Shown here: one piece after another, positions 1 to 11,366 of the stretch
Layout of the letters: each line of letters begins with the position of its first letter
How positions within the stretch are numbered: the stretch's first letter is position 1
Assembly (NCBI GenBank): GCA_034509755.1
Contig: CM067557.1
Span: forward strand, 13,182,001 to 13,246,000
Length of the DNA stretch: 64,000 nucleotides
Reading direction: 5' to 3'
Source: Anisodus tanguticus
Lineage: Eukaryota > Streptophyta > Magnoliopsida > Solanales > Solanaceae
Notes under the pieces: generated by a model
What the model was told of the DNA's origin: nothing
The model's input: only the letters and a program-made list of their open reading frames with translations
Databases searched by the model: none
Translations under genes and position numbers: made by a program

Positions 1-3000
1 CAACTCTCAAACGTCGGTGCACCGGTCACTAATCAACGATTGGTAATGCAACTCATTGCAGGTTTGAGTGAAAATTATGACAGTGTCGCTACTATCCTCC
101 AACAAAGCACGCCGTTACCTCCATTTTATGAGGCTCATTCGAGACTTATCCTGAAAGAAACTCGAAAAACCAAGTGAGCAGTGGCTAACGCCATCACCGC
201 CAACGTCGCCCTCGTGACCATCGGCGGCCCACCTGCCAACACGAGGGGCTCGGTTTCAGGATTGTCTCACCGGCAAACCACTGATCCAAAACATGGTTCA
301 AATCCCCGGAATAACAATAACGGCATAAATTCTAGCAAAAATTGCGGTGGCCGCTGCGCAAATAGTAGTAGCGGTGGCAGAGGGCAGCCCCCACAGCGTC
401 AGCAGCAGCCTCCGCCATAGGTTGCCTACTTGCCATGGGCTGCGTGGGCCTAGCCGACTTGGGTTTCTCTACCGTGCCCCAACCCGGCATCCTCGCGCGC
501 ACGTCCACAACAGGCATACAATGCGCATGTCTCTCATTTTTTCACCTACGCACTGACGGATATTGAGGCGGCTGTGAACATGATGTCTCTCAATGTTCCA
601 GACGACAGTTGGTACATGGATACTGGTGCCACATCTCATATGACGGCATTCCAAGGTACTCTCTTGTCTTATTTCAACATGAGCAATTTAAATCGTAATA
701 TTATTATTGGTAGTGGTCAAGGCATTCCCATCCGAGGTTATGGACAATCATCCCTCTCCCCACCACATCCACCGTTAGTTTTAAACAATGACCTTCATGT
801 CGTGAAACTTATCAAAAATCTAATCTCTATGCGTCATTTCACAACCGACAATAATGTTTCCTTGAATTTGATCCTTTTGGCTTTTCTGTGAAAGACCTTA
901 TGACAGAGATGCAAATAATGAGATGTGACAGCATTGTTGACCTCTATTGTATCACTATCACTGTCAGCCATCCAGCATCATCTCCATCAACTTTTACAGC
1001 TATTTCATCTCTGTTATGGAATAATAGATTAGGACATCTGGGAGATTCTGTTTTACGCTCCCTTAGCAAAATAAATTTATTGATTGCAAACATGTCTCTT
1101 ATCCTTTTGTTTGTGAATCTTGCATTTTTGGGAAACATGTCAAATTGCCATTTTATTCTTCCTCCACCTGTACTTTAATGCCATTTGATATTATACACAG
1201 TGATTTATGGACTTCTTCTATTTTAAGCATGGCCGGACATAAATATTATGTGTTGTTTTTGGATGATTATTCTAACTTTCTGTGGACTTTTCCCATTGGT
1301 AATAAGTCCCAAGTCTATTCTATTTTTTCTTCCTTTAGTGCTTTAATAATGACACAATTTGAAAAGAATATCAAATGTTTTTAACGTGACAATGGGAAGG
1401 AATTCGATAATCAACAATTCAAACGTTTCTGCGCCAACCATAACCTCGTCTTTCATTTTTCCTGTCCAAACACCTCCCCACAAGATGGAAAAGCCGAATG
1501 AAAACTTAGAACCATAAATAACTTTATTCGTGCCCTCCTTTCCCACGCCTCTATCCCCCCTATTTTTGACATTACACTCTCTCAATGACAACCTATCTCT
1601 TAAACATTCTCCCAAACAAGTCTCTCAAACACAAGTCTCCCACTCAAGTTCTCTACGTTTAGGATCCCTCCTATAAGAATTTACGAACTTTTGGATGTCT
1701 ATGCTACCCCCCATACCTCCACTCAAATCAACAAGTTGTCTCGATCATCCCCGTGTGTCTTTCTTGGTTATCCTCCCAATCATCGAGGTTACAACTGTTA
1801 CGACTTGTCAAGTAAAAAAAAAATTTATTTCTAGACATGTCATATTCGATAAGTCTCAATTCCCCTTTGCCAAACTCAATTCTCCACTTCCGGGTTCCTA
1901 TAACTTCTTAAATGATGGCCTAAATCCACTTTTAATTTATCACTTGCAAAATCAGCTACTACCATCATCGGCACCCGTCCCGAGTTGGCAGTCCAGGCAG
2001 CCCCGCAATGGGAGCCTCGGAATAACCACTCTCGGCTTTCTGATTCAGCCGCCGCCACTCAACCAGATTCCCCACCATCTCTTCCAGCCGCCACTACCTC
2101 TCGGACCCACCCCCTCACTCCCGGTCCTATTCCTGGTCCCGTTGCCCCATCTTGGCACCCCCTATCCGATCCTGTCCAACCTCCCACAGCACCCCGATGG
2201 ATAATGGAAACATGTGCTATGCACGACATTTCCATACCCAAATGGTTATTTAACTTGTCCAATTAGGTTGCGTTTTTACCTCTTCATCGCAACCCGAAAG
2301 ATGCCTTATCCGATCCTAATTGGAAAAATGCAATGATTGACGAATATATTGCTCTTATTGATAATAAGACATGAAATCTAGTACTCATCCTCTTGATACT
2401 AATATTATTCATTTTATATGGATTTTTTGACATAAAAAGAAATATGATGGTTTTTTTGGAAGCACAAGGCCCGTCTTGTAGGTAATGGCAGGTCTCAACA
2501 GGTGGGAGTGGATTATGATAAAACTTTCAGCCCAGTGGTGAAACCGGCTACCATTCGGATCGTTCTCAATATTGCTTTGTCCAAATATTGGTCTATTCAT
2601 TAGCTTGATGTCAAAAATATTTTCTTGCATGGGGACCTTCATGAAACCGCATATATGCATCTGCCTATGAGATTCAGGAATCCAGTTCATTCGGATTATG
2701 TGTGTCTTTTGAAGAAATCACTCTATGAACTGAAACAGGCTCCTCGTGCATAGTACCAATGGTTTGTTGATTTTGTATCCTCTATCGATTTTTCACATAG
2801 CAAATCTGGTAATTCACTGTTCATTTATAGCAAGGGTAATGACATGGCATACCTCCTACTATATGTTGATGATATCATCCTCACTACATCTTCTGATGCA
2901 CTTCGCTGATCCATTATGTCACTCATTGCCTCTGAGTTTACTATGAAAGATTTAGGCCCCCTAAGCTATTTTTTGAGCATTGCTGTTACGAGACATGCAT

Positions 3001-3735
3001 GTGGCTTATTTATTTGTCAAAGGAAGTAAGCCGAAGAGATCCTTGACCGAGCAAGCATGATATCTTGCAAACTGTCCCATACACTGGTGGACACTAGTTC
3101 CAAACTCAGTGCCTCTTCGGGTTCTCTGTATGCCGATCCAACTCACTATCGCAATTTAGTAGGAGCATTACAGTATCTCACTTTCACGAGACCAGAAATA
3201 TCCTATGCCTTACAACAAATATGCTTACATATGCACAGCCCGACAGATGCACATATAAATGCACTCAAACGTATTTTACGTTATGTACAAGGTACTCTTC
3301 ACTTCGGCCTACACCTGTACAAGTCCACACTCTCTGGTCTCACTTCTTATTCTGACGCTGACTGGGCTGGCTGTCCAGACACTCGTCAATCCACGTCAGG
3401 CTACTTTATTTTCCTCGGAGATAACTTGCTTTATTGGTCTTCTAAACGACAACCAACTCTGTCTCGATCCAGTGCCGAAGCCGAGTATAGAGGAGTAACG
3501 AATGATGTCTCTGAGTCTTGTTGGATACACAACCTTCTACTGGAACTTCACTGCCCAATCCGCAAGGCTACATTGGTCTACTGTGACAATGTCAGTGCGA
3601 TATATATCTCTCAGGCAATCTCGTTTAACATCAGCGCACTAAACGCATTGAAATGGATATTCACTTTGTACGTGAAAAAGTGGCTCGTGGACAAGTTCAT
3701 GTCCTTCATGTTCCTTCCCGGTATTAGATTGCTTA
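1..3735 (+). pseudogene. Gag-pol polyprotein remnant of Copia E
   Basis: Bases 1-420 encode the end of gag, ending in an Asn/Gly/Arg/Gln-rich stretch without a visible CCHC knuckle. The protease active site (WYMDTGATSH) has its DTG at 619-627. The pre-integrase H..H motif lies near 1020-1040. Integrase spans about 1180-1660, with its aspartates at HSDLW and DNGKE. Reverse transcriptase (about 2300-3000) is shattered by stops, although the Y-V-D-D box survives near 2860-2875. RNase H is the best-preserved part, open from 3057 to about 3735 with the SSAEAEYRG and YCDN motifs. In-frame stops occur near 1384, 1500, 2373 and elsewhere. The protein cannot be made in one piece. Confidence 0.88.
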
Positions 3736-3823
3736 TATTTATTAAAGGACTTTCGCGCATACTTTTTGATGATTTCCAAGCCAGTCTCAGCGTACGAGAA
3801 GCTCCCGCTTCGACTGCGGGGGG

Positions 3824-3961
3824 TGTGATAGAATATTTCCAGGATATTCCCGTATCTTTGTATATATTTTATATTAGGTAAATTTATATTCCAATTGTAA
3901 TTAGGAAGATTAGTTACCTAACTTGTAACCATGTAAATAATCATCTAACACTATATATATT
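3824..3961 (+). repeat. Truncated 3' LTR of Copia E
   Basis: A G-rich polypurine tract (about 3816-3825) is followed by TGTGATAGAATATTTCC, the usual position of a 3' LTR start. AT-rich sequence follows to about 3961. The exact start (3824 or 3826) is uncertain. No end with CA and no target duplication is present, because the LTR is cut by the junction with element F. Confidence 0.6.
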
Positions 3962-4287
3962 GTGAGGCAAAGTACGTTGCCGTGATGGTGGCCACGAAGG
4001 AGTTGATGTGCTACAATCTTTTCTATGGGAGTTGGATCAGAACCATGAGGGGAGTGTGCTATACTGTGATAGCCAGAGTGTCATTCATTTGGCAAAGAAC
4101 CCGGTTTACCATGCTTGCACGGAGCACATACAACTTCGGTATCACTTCATCCGATCAGCTTTGGAAGATGGAGTGTTAGTGCTTGAGAAGATCCCAGGAA
4201 GTCAGAATCCAGCCAATATGCTGCCGAAGGCCGTGCCGAATGATAAACTGAAGTTGTGTGCAACTTCAGTTGGACTTCTTGGATGAG
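3962..4287 (+). pseudogene. RNase H fragment of Copia F
   Basis: The C-terminal RNase H domain of a Tnt1-like Copia polyprotein. It opens with E-A-K-Y-V-A in one frame and continues in another from about 4010 with the catalytic-region motif YCDSQS, so a single-base loss near 4010 breaks the frame. The conserved D-M-L-T-K near the end reads N-M-L-P-K. A stop follows at 4284-4286. The rest of gag-pol is absent. Confidence 0.85.
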
Positions 4288-4347
4288 AATCGGAGTCACT
4301 GCTGCAGATGGAGACAGATGATTGAAATTAGTCTCCAAGTGGGAGAT

Positions 4348-4784
4348 TGTTGAGTTGTGGAGCCTAATTCATTTACCGACACTATGAAGACCCTACGCAG
4401 AGGGTTGGAATCAGCCGTTTGAAATTAGCCGATTGTGGGAGGGGGGTTGGCATTAGTCAGTGTAATGTTATTAGTGGAGGGTAATTTGAGAATTTTAGGC
4501 TTGTATTATGTTCGCCCTAGTTTTCTCTATATAAAGTCTAGGGTGCAGCCTTTCTCAAGTGAGGTTTTTGAGAAGTAGTCTTGAGCAGTAGACGGTGTAG
4601 TCAACAAAGAGAAAAAGAGAGAATTGTAAACTCAAAACTCCATTATAGTAAAATCTGCAGCGGCAAAGTGGACTAGCTCTCGCATTGAGGGTGAACCACT
4701 ATAAATCTGTGTGTGTTATTTGTTCTTCGTTTAATTTACTATTTTCTGATTAGGTAGGATTTGAGACGTTAAACCCTAACAACA
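4348..4784 (+). repeat. 3' LTR of Copia F
   Basis: The LTR begins TGTTGAG right after the polypurine tract and ends CCTAACAACA, giving a TGTTG/CAACA terminal inverted pair. A TATA box (CTATATAAAG) lies at about 4527-4536, as expected for an LTR promoter. A near-copy of the last 28 bases follows immediately (4785-4810, ending ATCCCAACA), so the end could be placed at either copy. Confidence 0.8.
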
Positions 4785-4865
4785 GGATTTGAAACTTTTA
4801 AATCCCAACACGAACCCTGCGCGAGGACCAACAATCTCGTTGGTAGCGGCTGACACTACAGAGTT

Positions 4866-5040
4866 CAGTGGCGGAGCCAAAAAATTGACGAAGGATGTGC
4901 AAATTTTCTTCTCACTTGTGTTAAGGTGTGCAAAATTAAATATATACTCATAATAGCTAACATTCAACCTATATCCACCGTGTAATTTTTCGACAAAGGG
5001 TGTGCACCTGACCACCCTTCAGCTAGAGTGGCTCCGCCCA
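4866..5040. mobile_element. Short MITE with GGCGGAGCCA ends
   Basis: CAGTGGCGGAGCCA at 4866-4879 is matched in inverted orientation by TGGCTCCGCCCA at 5029-5040. The 175-bp interval has no coding capacity. This end type is very common in Solanaceae intergenic DNA. Related ends appear at about 8150-8225, 9796, 35883 and 39092. Confidence 0.7.
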
Positions 5041-5045
5041 TGCTA

Positions 5046-5950
5046 CTGACCTTAACATCATAGTGAAAAGAAGGGGTACATAAAATAGTTATCAACATGA
5101 GAAAGCCGAAAAGGGGAATGGAAAGGCTGCTTCTCTATATTGAAAGTCATCCTTGAAAGAAGAGCTGGATGACAAAGGAGGGGAACTTAAAATTCAGCTG
5201 GAGGCCTGCAGCGTTGGTTCGAACCCTGGTGGGATCAATTTGCTCTCTTATGGGGTAGGACCTTGTAGGTGATATCAGTTGCTCTGTTCTCAAACTCTGG
5301 TCATTCAGGCACATTCCGCGATTTACTGGTAGTAGTGTTGAGAGACCGAGACTACTATCTCTAGGAATAATCTGACGTAAGCCGGAAAGCTAGATATCAA
5401 ATAATAAAAAAAGTCTGTTAAAAAAGCACGCAAATAATAGTGGTGGGTGGGAATAAGTGGCCCATTTCTCCTGCTGTGCTGGGTGATGGTCACAAATGAA
5501 AGGCATATGCACCAATTTGTCATTCCACTGACAACCATGCACATGTTCCTTTCCCCTCTTTCTCTCTCGATATATATATCCACTTTATTCCTCTCAAATA
5601 ACCAACACTCTTTTCTCCTTTTCATCCCCTTACGCATAAATTATCTTTTTTTTTTGGATCAATGCATAAATTATCACTACCACAACCAACTCTCAATATT
5701 ATCAATAAAGATTGTGATAGAACGGTAAGTATTCATTTATCTGATCTCGGATTCGAGATTTTTTTAGTACAATGTCGCCTTTATTAGAAAGTGTTTTATT
5801 CCAATGTGGTGTGAATTCAAAATTAGTTGGGCTCTAATAAGAATACTAAACATCAGATGAGAATCCAAAAAAGAATCTCTATATTTACAAATAATGACTC
5901 GATCATCAGTATTTGTAAATATTGAACATCAATATGTGCAATACTAATAA
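5046..5950. other. Intergenic stretch, no gene seen
   Basis: AT-rich sequence with a pyrimidine-rich patch (about 5550-5640). A tRNA B-box-like word (GGTTCGAACCCTGG, about 5216-5229) may belong to an old SINE, but no A box or tail was found. Open frames here lack recognisable domains. Confidence 0.6.
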
Positions 5951-5953
5951 AAT

Positions 5954-6165
5954 ATTTTTTATCTCAATTTATATGACACTGTTTGACTGGACATGATATT
6001 TAAGAAATAAATATTCTTGAAATTTGCAGTATAAAACAAACTTTAGACATTTATATGACTATAAATCTATCTCATTAAGAATAAATGACTAATTCTAGAC
6101 ATAGAAAGGTAGCACTCTTTCTAGACAAACTTAAAAAAAATGTCACATAAATTGAGACAAAAAGA
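5954..6165. mobile_element. Mariner/Stowaway-like MITE, diverged
   Basis: TATCTCAATTTATATGACA near 5960-5978 pairs in inverted orientation with TGTCACATAAATTGAGACA at 6141-6159. The interior is about 160 bp of non-coding AT-rich DNA. The end sequence matches the 'tgtctcaattta' class of plant Mariner MITEs and is related to the better-preserved element at 27766-28038. Confidence 0.65.
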
Positions 6166-6477
6166 GTATAAAACTTGTTTAAGTAGCAAATTATCTTCAT
6201 TCATAATTTTTTTTCCAACTGATATTCATGTCCAGACACAACTAAATCATAACAATACCTTTTTTTCCAACTTCACAAGGTCTTTTTTCCACTACAACCA
6301 AATATTGTACAAACAAAACACCTACTTCTTCACACACCTCTAAATTAATCACAAAAAGTTCAAACAAACTAAAAGGGTATATGTATTACAATCTTAACAA
6401 CTTATTAGTTACTAATTAAGTCAATTACGTATACCCTAAAAAATTAAATATATTTTTGATGTTAGTAGGTGAAATTT

Positions 6478-9400
6478 TCATAGAGCAATAGGTAGTTGAG
6501 TTGCCAAGGAAGCACAGTGGACATGTCTTGGGCAGGTTATTAGGTGGTCATTAGTAAGCCCAACTGCCTGCATGAAGGAGTGTATAGCAGTTGGGCCAAC
6601 ATATCTGAAGCCTCTTTTCACCATGTCTTTGCTCATGGTCTCTGATTTTGATGTCTTTACTGGGATTTTGCTGCAGGCCTTGTATTGTGTTGCAATGGGC
6701 TTGTTGTTTACGAATCCCCAGAAGTACTTTTGGAACGACCCGAATTGTCTCTTGATCTGTAAATAGAATCAAGAATCAACCAAAATCATTAATAATCAGA
6801 GGATTATAGTGATAATATTTAGGCATAAAGTTTAAGTGTACTATTCCTTGAGCTTGAAAACTTAATTTGGAGAGTTTAACTTATGTGCACTGACAATATA
6901 TATTTTTAGGCGCTCTCTTATCATATTGATTTTGCAACTATAGAAAGACCGCAACACGGGTGTTATTTTTTCAATCGAATGTACTACTTTGATCTAAAAG
7001 AAATGGATTCGCCATATCAAGACTAATGCATCCAACCATTTCATCACTTAAATGTGATCAATTAACCAACCAACAAATTCACATGATACATATAAGATTC
7101 TAGGGACATTCAAGTTTATAGTTAGGGGCCCGCTAGCCTACTGAAAATGTTCATGTTTTTAGCGTCCTTATGTTTTTCAACAGAATTTGAGCACTGAAAA
7201 TTATGTGGCTTAAAATGACCTACAACAACATATAACTCTCCATAATAATAATAATAAACATAATTTGGTAAATATAGAAAATAAAGAAAATGGAAGTGTT
7301 GGTTACTAAAAGTCTTAGCACCTTTGGAATTGACTGTCAGGGCCAGATGTGTTTATTCTGATTCCATGTGGTTATGTTATTAAGTTGTGTTAGTTACATG
7401 CAATTATTAGCTACCAACAGTTTATTTAATTTGAAGCTCTCCCATCTACTTTTTTTCCTACTACTACCAAAATGTGTTTGGTAGCAAATGAAAAGAATGA
7501 ACAAATTGTAATGGAAAAGACCAGTTCAAAAGTTAATTAAATGTTTTTGTAATGCCAATACTATATTATAATTAGATTAACTTCTGAATACTGACAACTA
7601 TATCAAAATACACACAAATATATTTTATACTGTCGATGTATATAAGTTAAATCATGTTTACCTCTAAAATTCTTTTAGAGTTGTCAACGACCCCTCGGAC
7701 TTGGCTCAACTCAATGCCATATTCAGTACTTGTTGAATTTATCTTCTTTTCGTTGTATTTTGCAACAATTTCTGGATCAAATCCTGAAAAGGCGTCCCTG
7801 GAAGAAAGAGCAAGCAAAATACATCACAATTAGTGTGTTGGAAGCTGATTAGTCTGTTTTTATTTTCAAGAAGCAACATTAACTAAAGGAATTCTGGTAA
7901 GAAAAAAAAAAAAACCCACCTGAAATCGTGCCTTTTCTTTAACACTGAAGTCCAGTCTGATCCAACTTGAGCCACAGTTAACACCAACAATTCAAATAGC
8001 AGACTGATATACACAGTAAGGAAATTAGTCCCCAAATGCTTCTCATAATTATGAATAATTGATTTAAGTTGTCTACACTGACCGGAGGCCAAGATTTTCA
8101 CTTAAATATAAGGAATTAAACACGCGAAAAAAGTCAAGAGAATTTACCAATCTATACGGTGTAAATTTTTAATAAAGGGGTGTCATTTAACTTTCATAGG
8201 ATAAGGGTGGCCCTGCCACTGACTGATGGCATAGAAGAGTTTTTACGCTATTAATATAATTTAACATGCTATAGTAGATCACTTATTTAAAATCACCTTT
8301 CAAACGACATGATTATATAAATATTTTTATATTATCAATAAATAGAACTTAAACTCGACACGTAAGAGGTACTTACTTATCATCATGGACAAGAACTCCC
8401 CATTCTTCATCATGGTATGCAACATAGACAGGGTCTGGAAACAGAACAAAACAGAGAAATTTAGTGTCACTCACCCACATGAGGGGTTTATCCTAATTGA
8501 ATTGAAACTATTGAGAATATAGTTAAGTAAATAAAGTATACTTTCTTTAATAGCTTAAACTTTTAAATGAGATTGTTACACTTTAATATTACATCAGAGC
8601 AGGCTTGATTCTGGGATCGAATATCACCACTAATTATTCACAAAGAATTTTCACATGCTTGGCCCATAAAAAGAAGAATCAAGTATGCATGTGAGGCGTG
8701 TTGAGAATCTAATTAAATAAATAAAAGTATATTTTCTCTAACAGCTTAACCTTAACTTAAACTTTTAGATGAGATAGTCACGTACTTCAATAAATATAAA
8801 CTCAATAAGTGAAGTTGTAATTACCAGAATTAAGTGTGATAAAGCTGCATTTTTTGGCCTCTCTAGAACTTGAATTTTTGGAAGAATTTGCAGCAGAGGC
8901 AGAGGAAGATTCAACTAATTTAGCTTCATACTTAGCAGAATTAGTTCTTCCATAATGTGCAATTTTCTGTTTTCTTTGCACTTGCATGTTAGCAACTTGT
9001 TCTCTTCTTGCTGCTGCTATGCTTCCAGCAACTTCAAGAATCATAAATGAAGAATTATCATTTCCCTTTTTGGGTGTCACAATTGTGTCACATGTCTTCA
9101 CTTTCTTGATAACTTGTTGTCTAGGGGACTTAATTTTAGGAGATATAGGAGGAGTTGAAATCTTGATATGAGGTGACTTTTTTGGTGTCACAATTTTCTC
9201 AATACTTGTTTGTTGTCTAGGGGACTTTATTTTAGGAGATATAGCAGGAGTTGAAATCTTGAAATTAGGTGATTTTTTGGGTGTCACAATTTTCTCACTA
9301 CTTGTTTGTTGTCTAGGTGACCTAATTTTGGGAGATATAGGAGTTGTTGTTACTGACTTTTTCAGTTTTGAAGAACTATCGTTATATGTTGTTGAAGAAG

Positions 9401-9566
9401 GAGAAGAAATATTGAAATTAGGTGATTTTTTGTTGGAATTGTGGCGTTCTAAGAGAGGGTCTCTATTGCTATATGGTTGAAGAACAGGACGTCCATTGAT
9501 ATGAGAGAGTGTTTGTGAGGAAATTTCAACAACTCCTCCTTGTTTCTTGAACTTGTAAGAACACAT
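6478..9566 (-). CDS. DNA-3-methyladenine glycosylase I (TAG-family), 5 exons
   Basis: Removes 3-methyladenine-type alkylated bases in base-excision repair, judging by family. Plant members are usually nuclear. Exons on the minus strand are 9566-8825, 8434-8377, 8003-7920, 7797-7662 and 6756-6478. Every intron has GT/AG ends and the phases agree, giving an unbroken 432-residue protein. The N-terminal ~245 residues are low-complexity, Ser/Pro/Lys-rich, with a three-fold 32-residue repeat and the plant motifs INGRPVLQP and SIAAARREQ. The TAG domain follows: C-S-F near its start, YVAYHDEEWG, LFELLVL, QVGSDW, LKKR, GFVN, KRGF.YVGPT, and a final NDHLITCPRH. The Cys and His residues in these motifs are the expected zinc ligands. 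The start chosen, MCSYKF, matches plant homologues; an upstream in-frame ATG at 9626 adds a non-conserved leader. This is the only intact host gene in the window. Confidence 0.93.
9112..9345 (-). repeat. 96-bp in-frame tandem repeat in glycosylase exon 1
   Basis: The words CTAGGGGACT (9121, 9217) and CTAGGTGACC (9313) recur exactly 96 bp apart. They encode a 32-residue unit containing SPKIKSPRQQ, EKIVTPKKSP and KISTP. Two near-full copies and a partial third are present. The spacing is a multiple of three, so the frame is kept. The unit is rich in Ser-Pro and Thr-Pro pairs, possible proline-directed phosphorylation sites (inference). Confidence 0.9.
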
Positions 9567-9716
9567 TTTTGTTTTCTTGGACAATGGATGTGTCAAAAGA
9601 GTGAAGAACAACAAAGGAAGAAGCAAATGGATTTGAGGTTAGTGTACAAATGAAGGTGATCAAATTAACTCAAAGGGGCTTAAGGGAGGAGAGAAACTAA
9701 GGGGAAACGAAGAGGA

Positions 9717-9723
9717 TTTTATA
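9717..9723 (-). promoter_or_regulatory. Probable TATA box of the glycosylase gene
   Basis: On the minus strand this reads TATAAAA, about 150 bp upstream of the chosen ATG at 9566. That spacing is normal for a plant core promoter and leaves a 5' leader of roughly 120 bases. No other element is claimed. Confidence 0.5.
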
Positions 9724-9729
9724 GAGAAA

Positions 9730-10691
9730 GATGAAGGGATTGGAGCCTGTGTGTGTTTGAGGGGTTTGGGGTGGGGGGTTAGGAGAGTTGTGGGTAGGGG
9801 CGGAGTCCACCATCAAGTTTCGACTGAATTTAATAGCATTGGTTCAAATTCTATATTTATATAAAAAAATTAATTAATATATATAAATAATTTATTTAAA
9901 ACTTAAATAAAAAGATTACATTGAAAATATTATTATTATTTTCAGTTAAAATTTCTAATTCATCTCTAATGTGTGTGAAGGGGGAAAGGGGTAAGGAACA
10001 TGTATGAGGTAAGTTATTAAGTTGATTGGAACATGGAGGAGTTGGGGGTATGCCATCTTGTGAGGGGCACTTTCTTTTTGTTTAACATAACCACGAGGAT
10101 GACAGTGACACAAACCTTCCTCGAATCTGCATCTGCATTTGCAAGGTTTAGAATAGTGTAATTTGCAAGTATATATATATATATATATTGGAATCTCAAT
10201 TAATTTGAATTTATATCACGTAAAATTCACTAAAGATAGAAATATTTTCTGTTAGGATTTTTTTTCATTTTCAAGGTTCGAACTCCTCCATGTCCTATGT
10301 TATCCTTAGTGAATGTTCTTAGCCAACCTCTCATACTTCATGAAATTATCAATAGTCAATCTCTCACACCTGCGCACTAGGACATTTATACATCTCCTCT
10401 TCACATGTCCGAATCATCTCAACTTCCCTTTAAAAAATACTTCTAATATGTATGAAAATCGTTAATATAATTTGTTGGAATACAAAAACCCCATAGCCAT
10501 TTATCTTCATCAGACAAGAATGGAAAAGAAAAGAGACGAAGAAGAAATGAAGAAGACAAGGACCAAACTGATAACTTTCACTTCATAGAAGTCGTAGAAG
10601 ACTAGAAGGTTCTCAATAAAGTCAAGTACAAGTAGAACGATCTAAGACATACATCATATACATGATGGATTAATTTTTACACCCTTGGATG
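9730..10691. other. Intergenic stretch upstream of the glycosylase gene
   Basis: Contains one GGGGCGGAGTC-type MITE end (about 9796) followed by AT-rich sequence to about 9970, and a (TA)n run at about 10171-10190. No coding sequence is recognised. Confidence 0.6.
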
Positions 10692-11103
10692 GTCACTGGT
10701 AGGGGTGAGCATGGGTACAGGGTACCCAGATACCCAACCGGAATCGATATTATCGGGTAGGTTCCGAATAGATATATTATAATAACGGATAGGTTCCGGG
10801 TATTAAAATTAGGAACCGATCAATATCGGGTCCGGTTCCGATAAATAGAGACCGGGTACCCGGACCCGGAACCGATACCCGGACCCTATGAACCTACCTC
10901 CATTTAAATTATTTAGTTTTGGGCTTTGGGGCGTTTAATTTTTGGCCCAGTCCGATTATTAGGTTCCGAGTAACCCCCATTTAAATTATTAGTTTTTGGC
11001 CCAGTCCGGTTAAAAGGCCATATAGGCATATACAGTACACTACGCAGGTCGCCCTAATTTACTTTCTCTCATACTTTTCTCTTTTCATTTAGAGGCAGAG
11101 GCA

Positions 11104-11250
11104 GGCAGCTCGCAGGTTCGCACCACTCGGCACTACAACGCAACTCGCAGCCTCGCCATCGCCAGTCGCCATTACGTAGCTCGCAGGTTCGCACCACTTG
11201 GCACTACTACGCAGCTCGCAGCCTCGCCATCGCCAGTCGCCATTACATAG
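11104..11250. repeat. 71-bp tandem repeat in the hAT 5' leader
   Basis: A GC-rich unit containing CTCGCAGGTTCGCACCACT recurs at 11109 and 11180, followed by a partial third copy. It lies in the presumed untranslated leader, before the donor site at 11367. Confidence 0.8.
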
Positions 11251-11366
11251 CTCGCAGTAGCCTCGCACTCGCAACCTCTCCCCTCTCTTGTTGTCACCGT
11301 TTCTCACTCCAGAAACTTGACAAAGGTTGCGGCGTTGCGCTCGAATTCCTCTCGGTCTTGTTAAAG

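Larger units (their letters stand above)
1..3961 (+). mobile_element. Copia element E, 5'-truncated by window edge, decayed
   Basis: Remnant of a Ty1/copia LTR retrotransposon read on the plus strand. Its domains follow the copia order: end of gag, protease, integrase, reverse transcriptase, RNase H, then a polypurine tract and the start of a 3' LTR. The left end lies outside the window and the 3' LTR is cut at about 3961, where unrelated Copia sequence (F) begins. The integrase motifs closely resemble those of C1 and C2 further along, so E is probably an old member of the same lineage. Many stops and frameshifts show it is inactive. Confidence 0.9.
3962..4784 (+). mobile_element. Copia element F, 3' end only (RNase H and 3' LTR)
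   Basis: Only the last part of RNase H, a short untranslated stretch, a polypurine tract (CAAGTGGGAGA at 4336-4346) and a complete 3' LTR remain. The RNase H motifs (YCDSQS, HI.LRYHF, NPA.ML) resemble the Tnt1/Tork branch of Copia and differ from E. The 5' part is missing, and E abuts it directly at about 3961. This suggests an illegitimate recombination or deletion that fused two unrelated elements. Confidence 0.85.

Noticed and set aside
5205..5235. Possible tRNA or SINE from the B-box-like word GGTTCGAACCCTGG
   Set aside because: No A box upstream, no target duplication and no tail; too little to call.
7883..8101. A separate 72-codon open frame on the minus strand
   Set aside because: Its conserved part is exon 3 of the glycosylase gene (8003-7920) read together with flanking intron; it is not an independent gene.
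8986..9480. Open frames on the plus strand opposite glycosylase exon 1
   Set aside because: They are antisense to a well-supported exon and owe their length to its 96-bp repeat.
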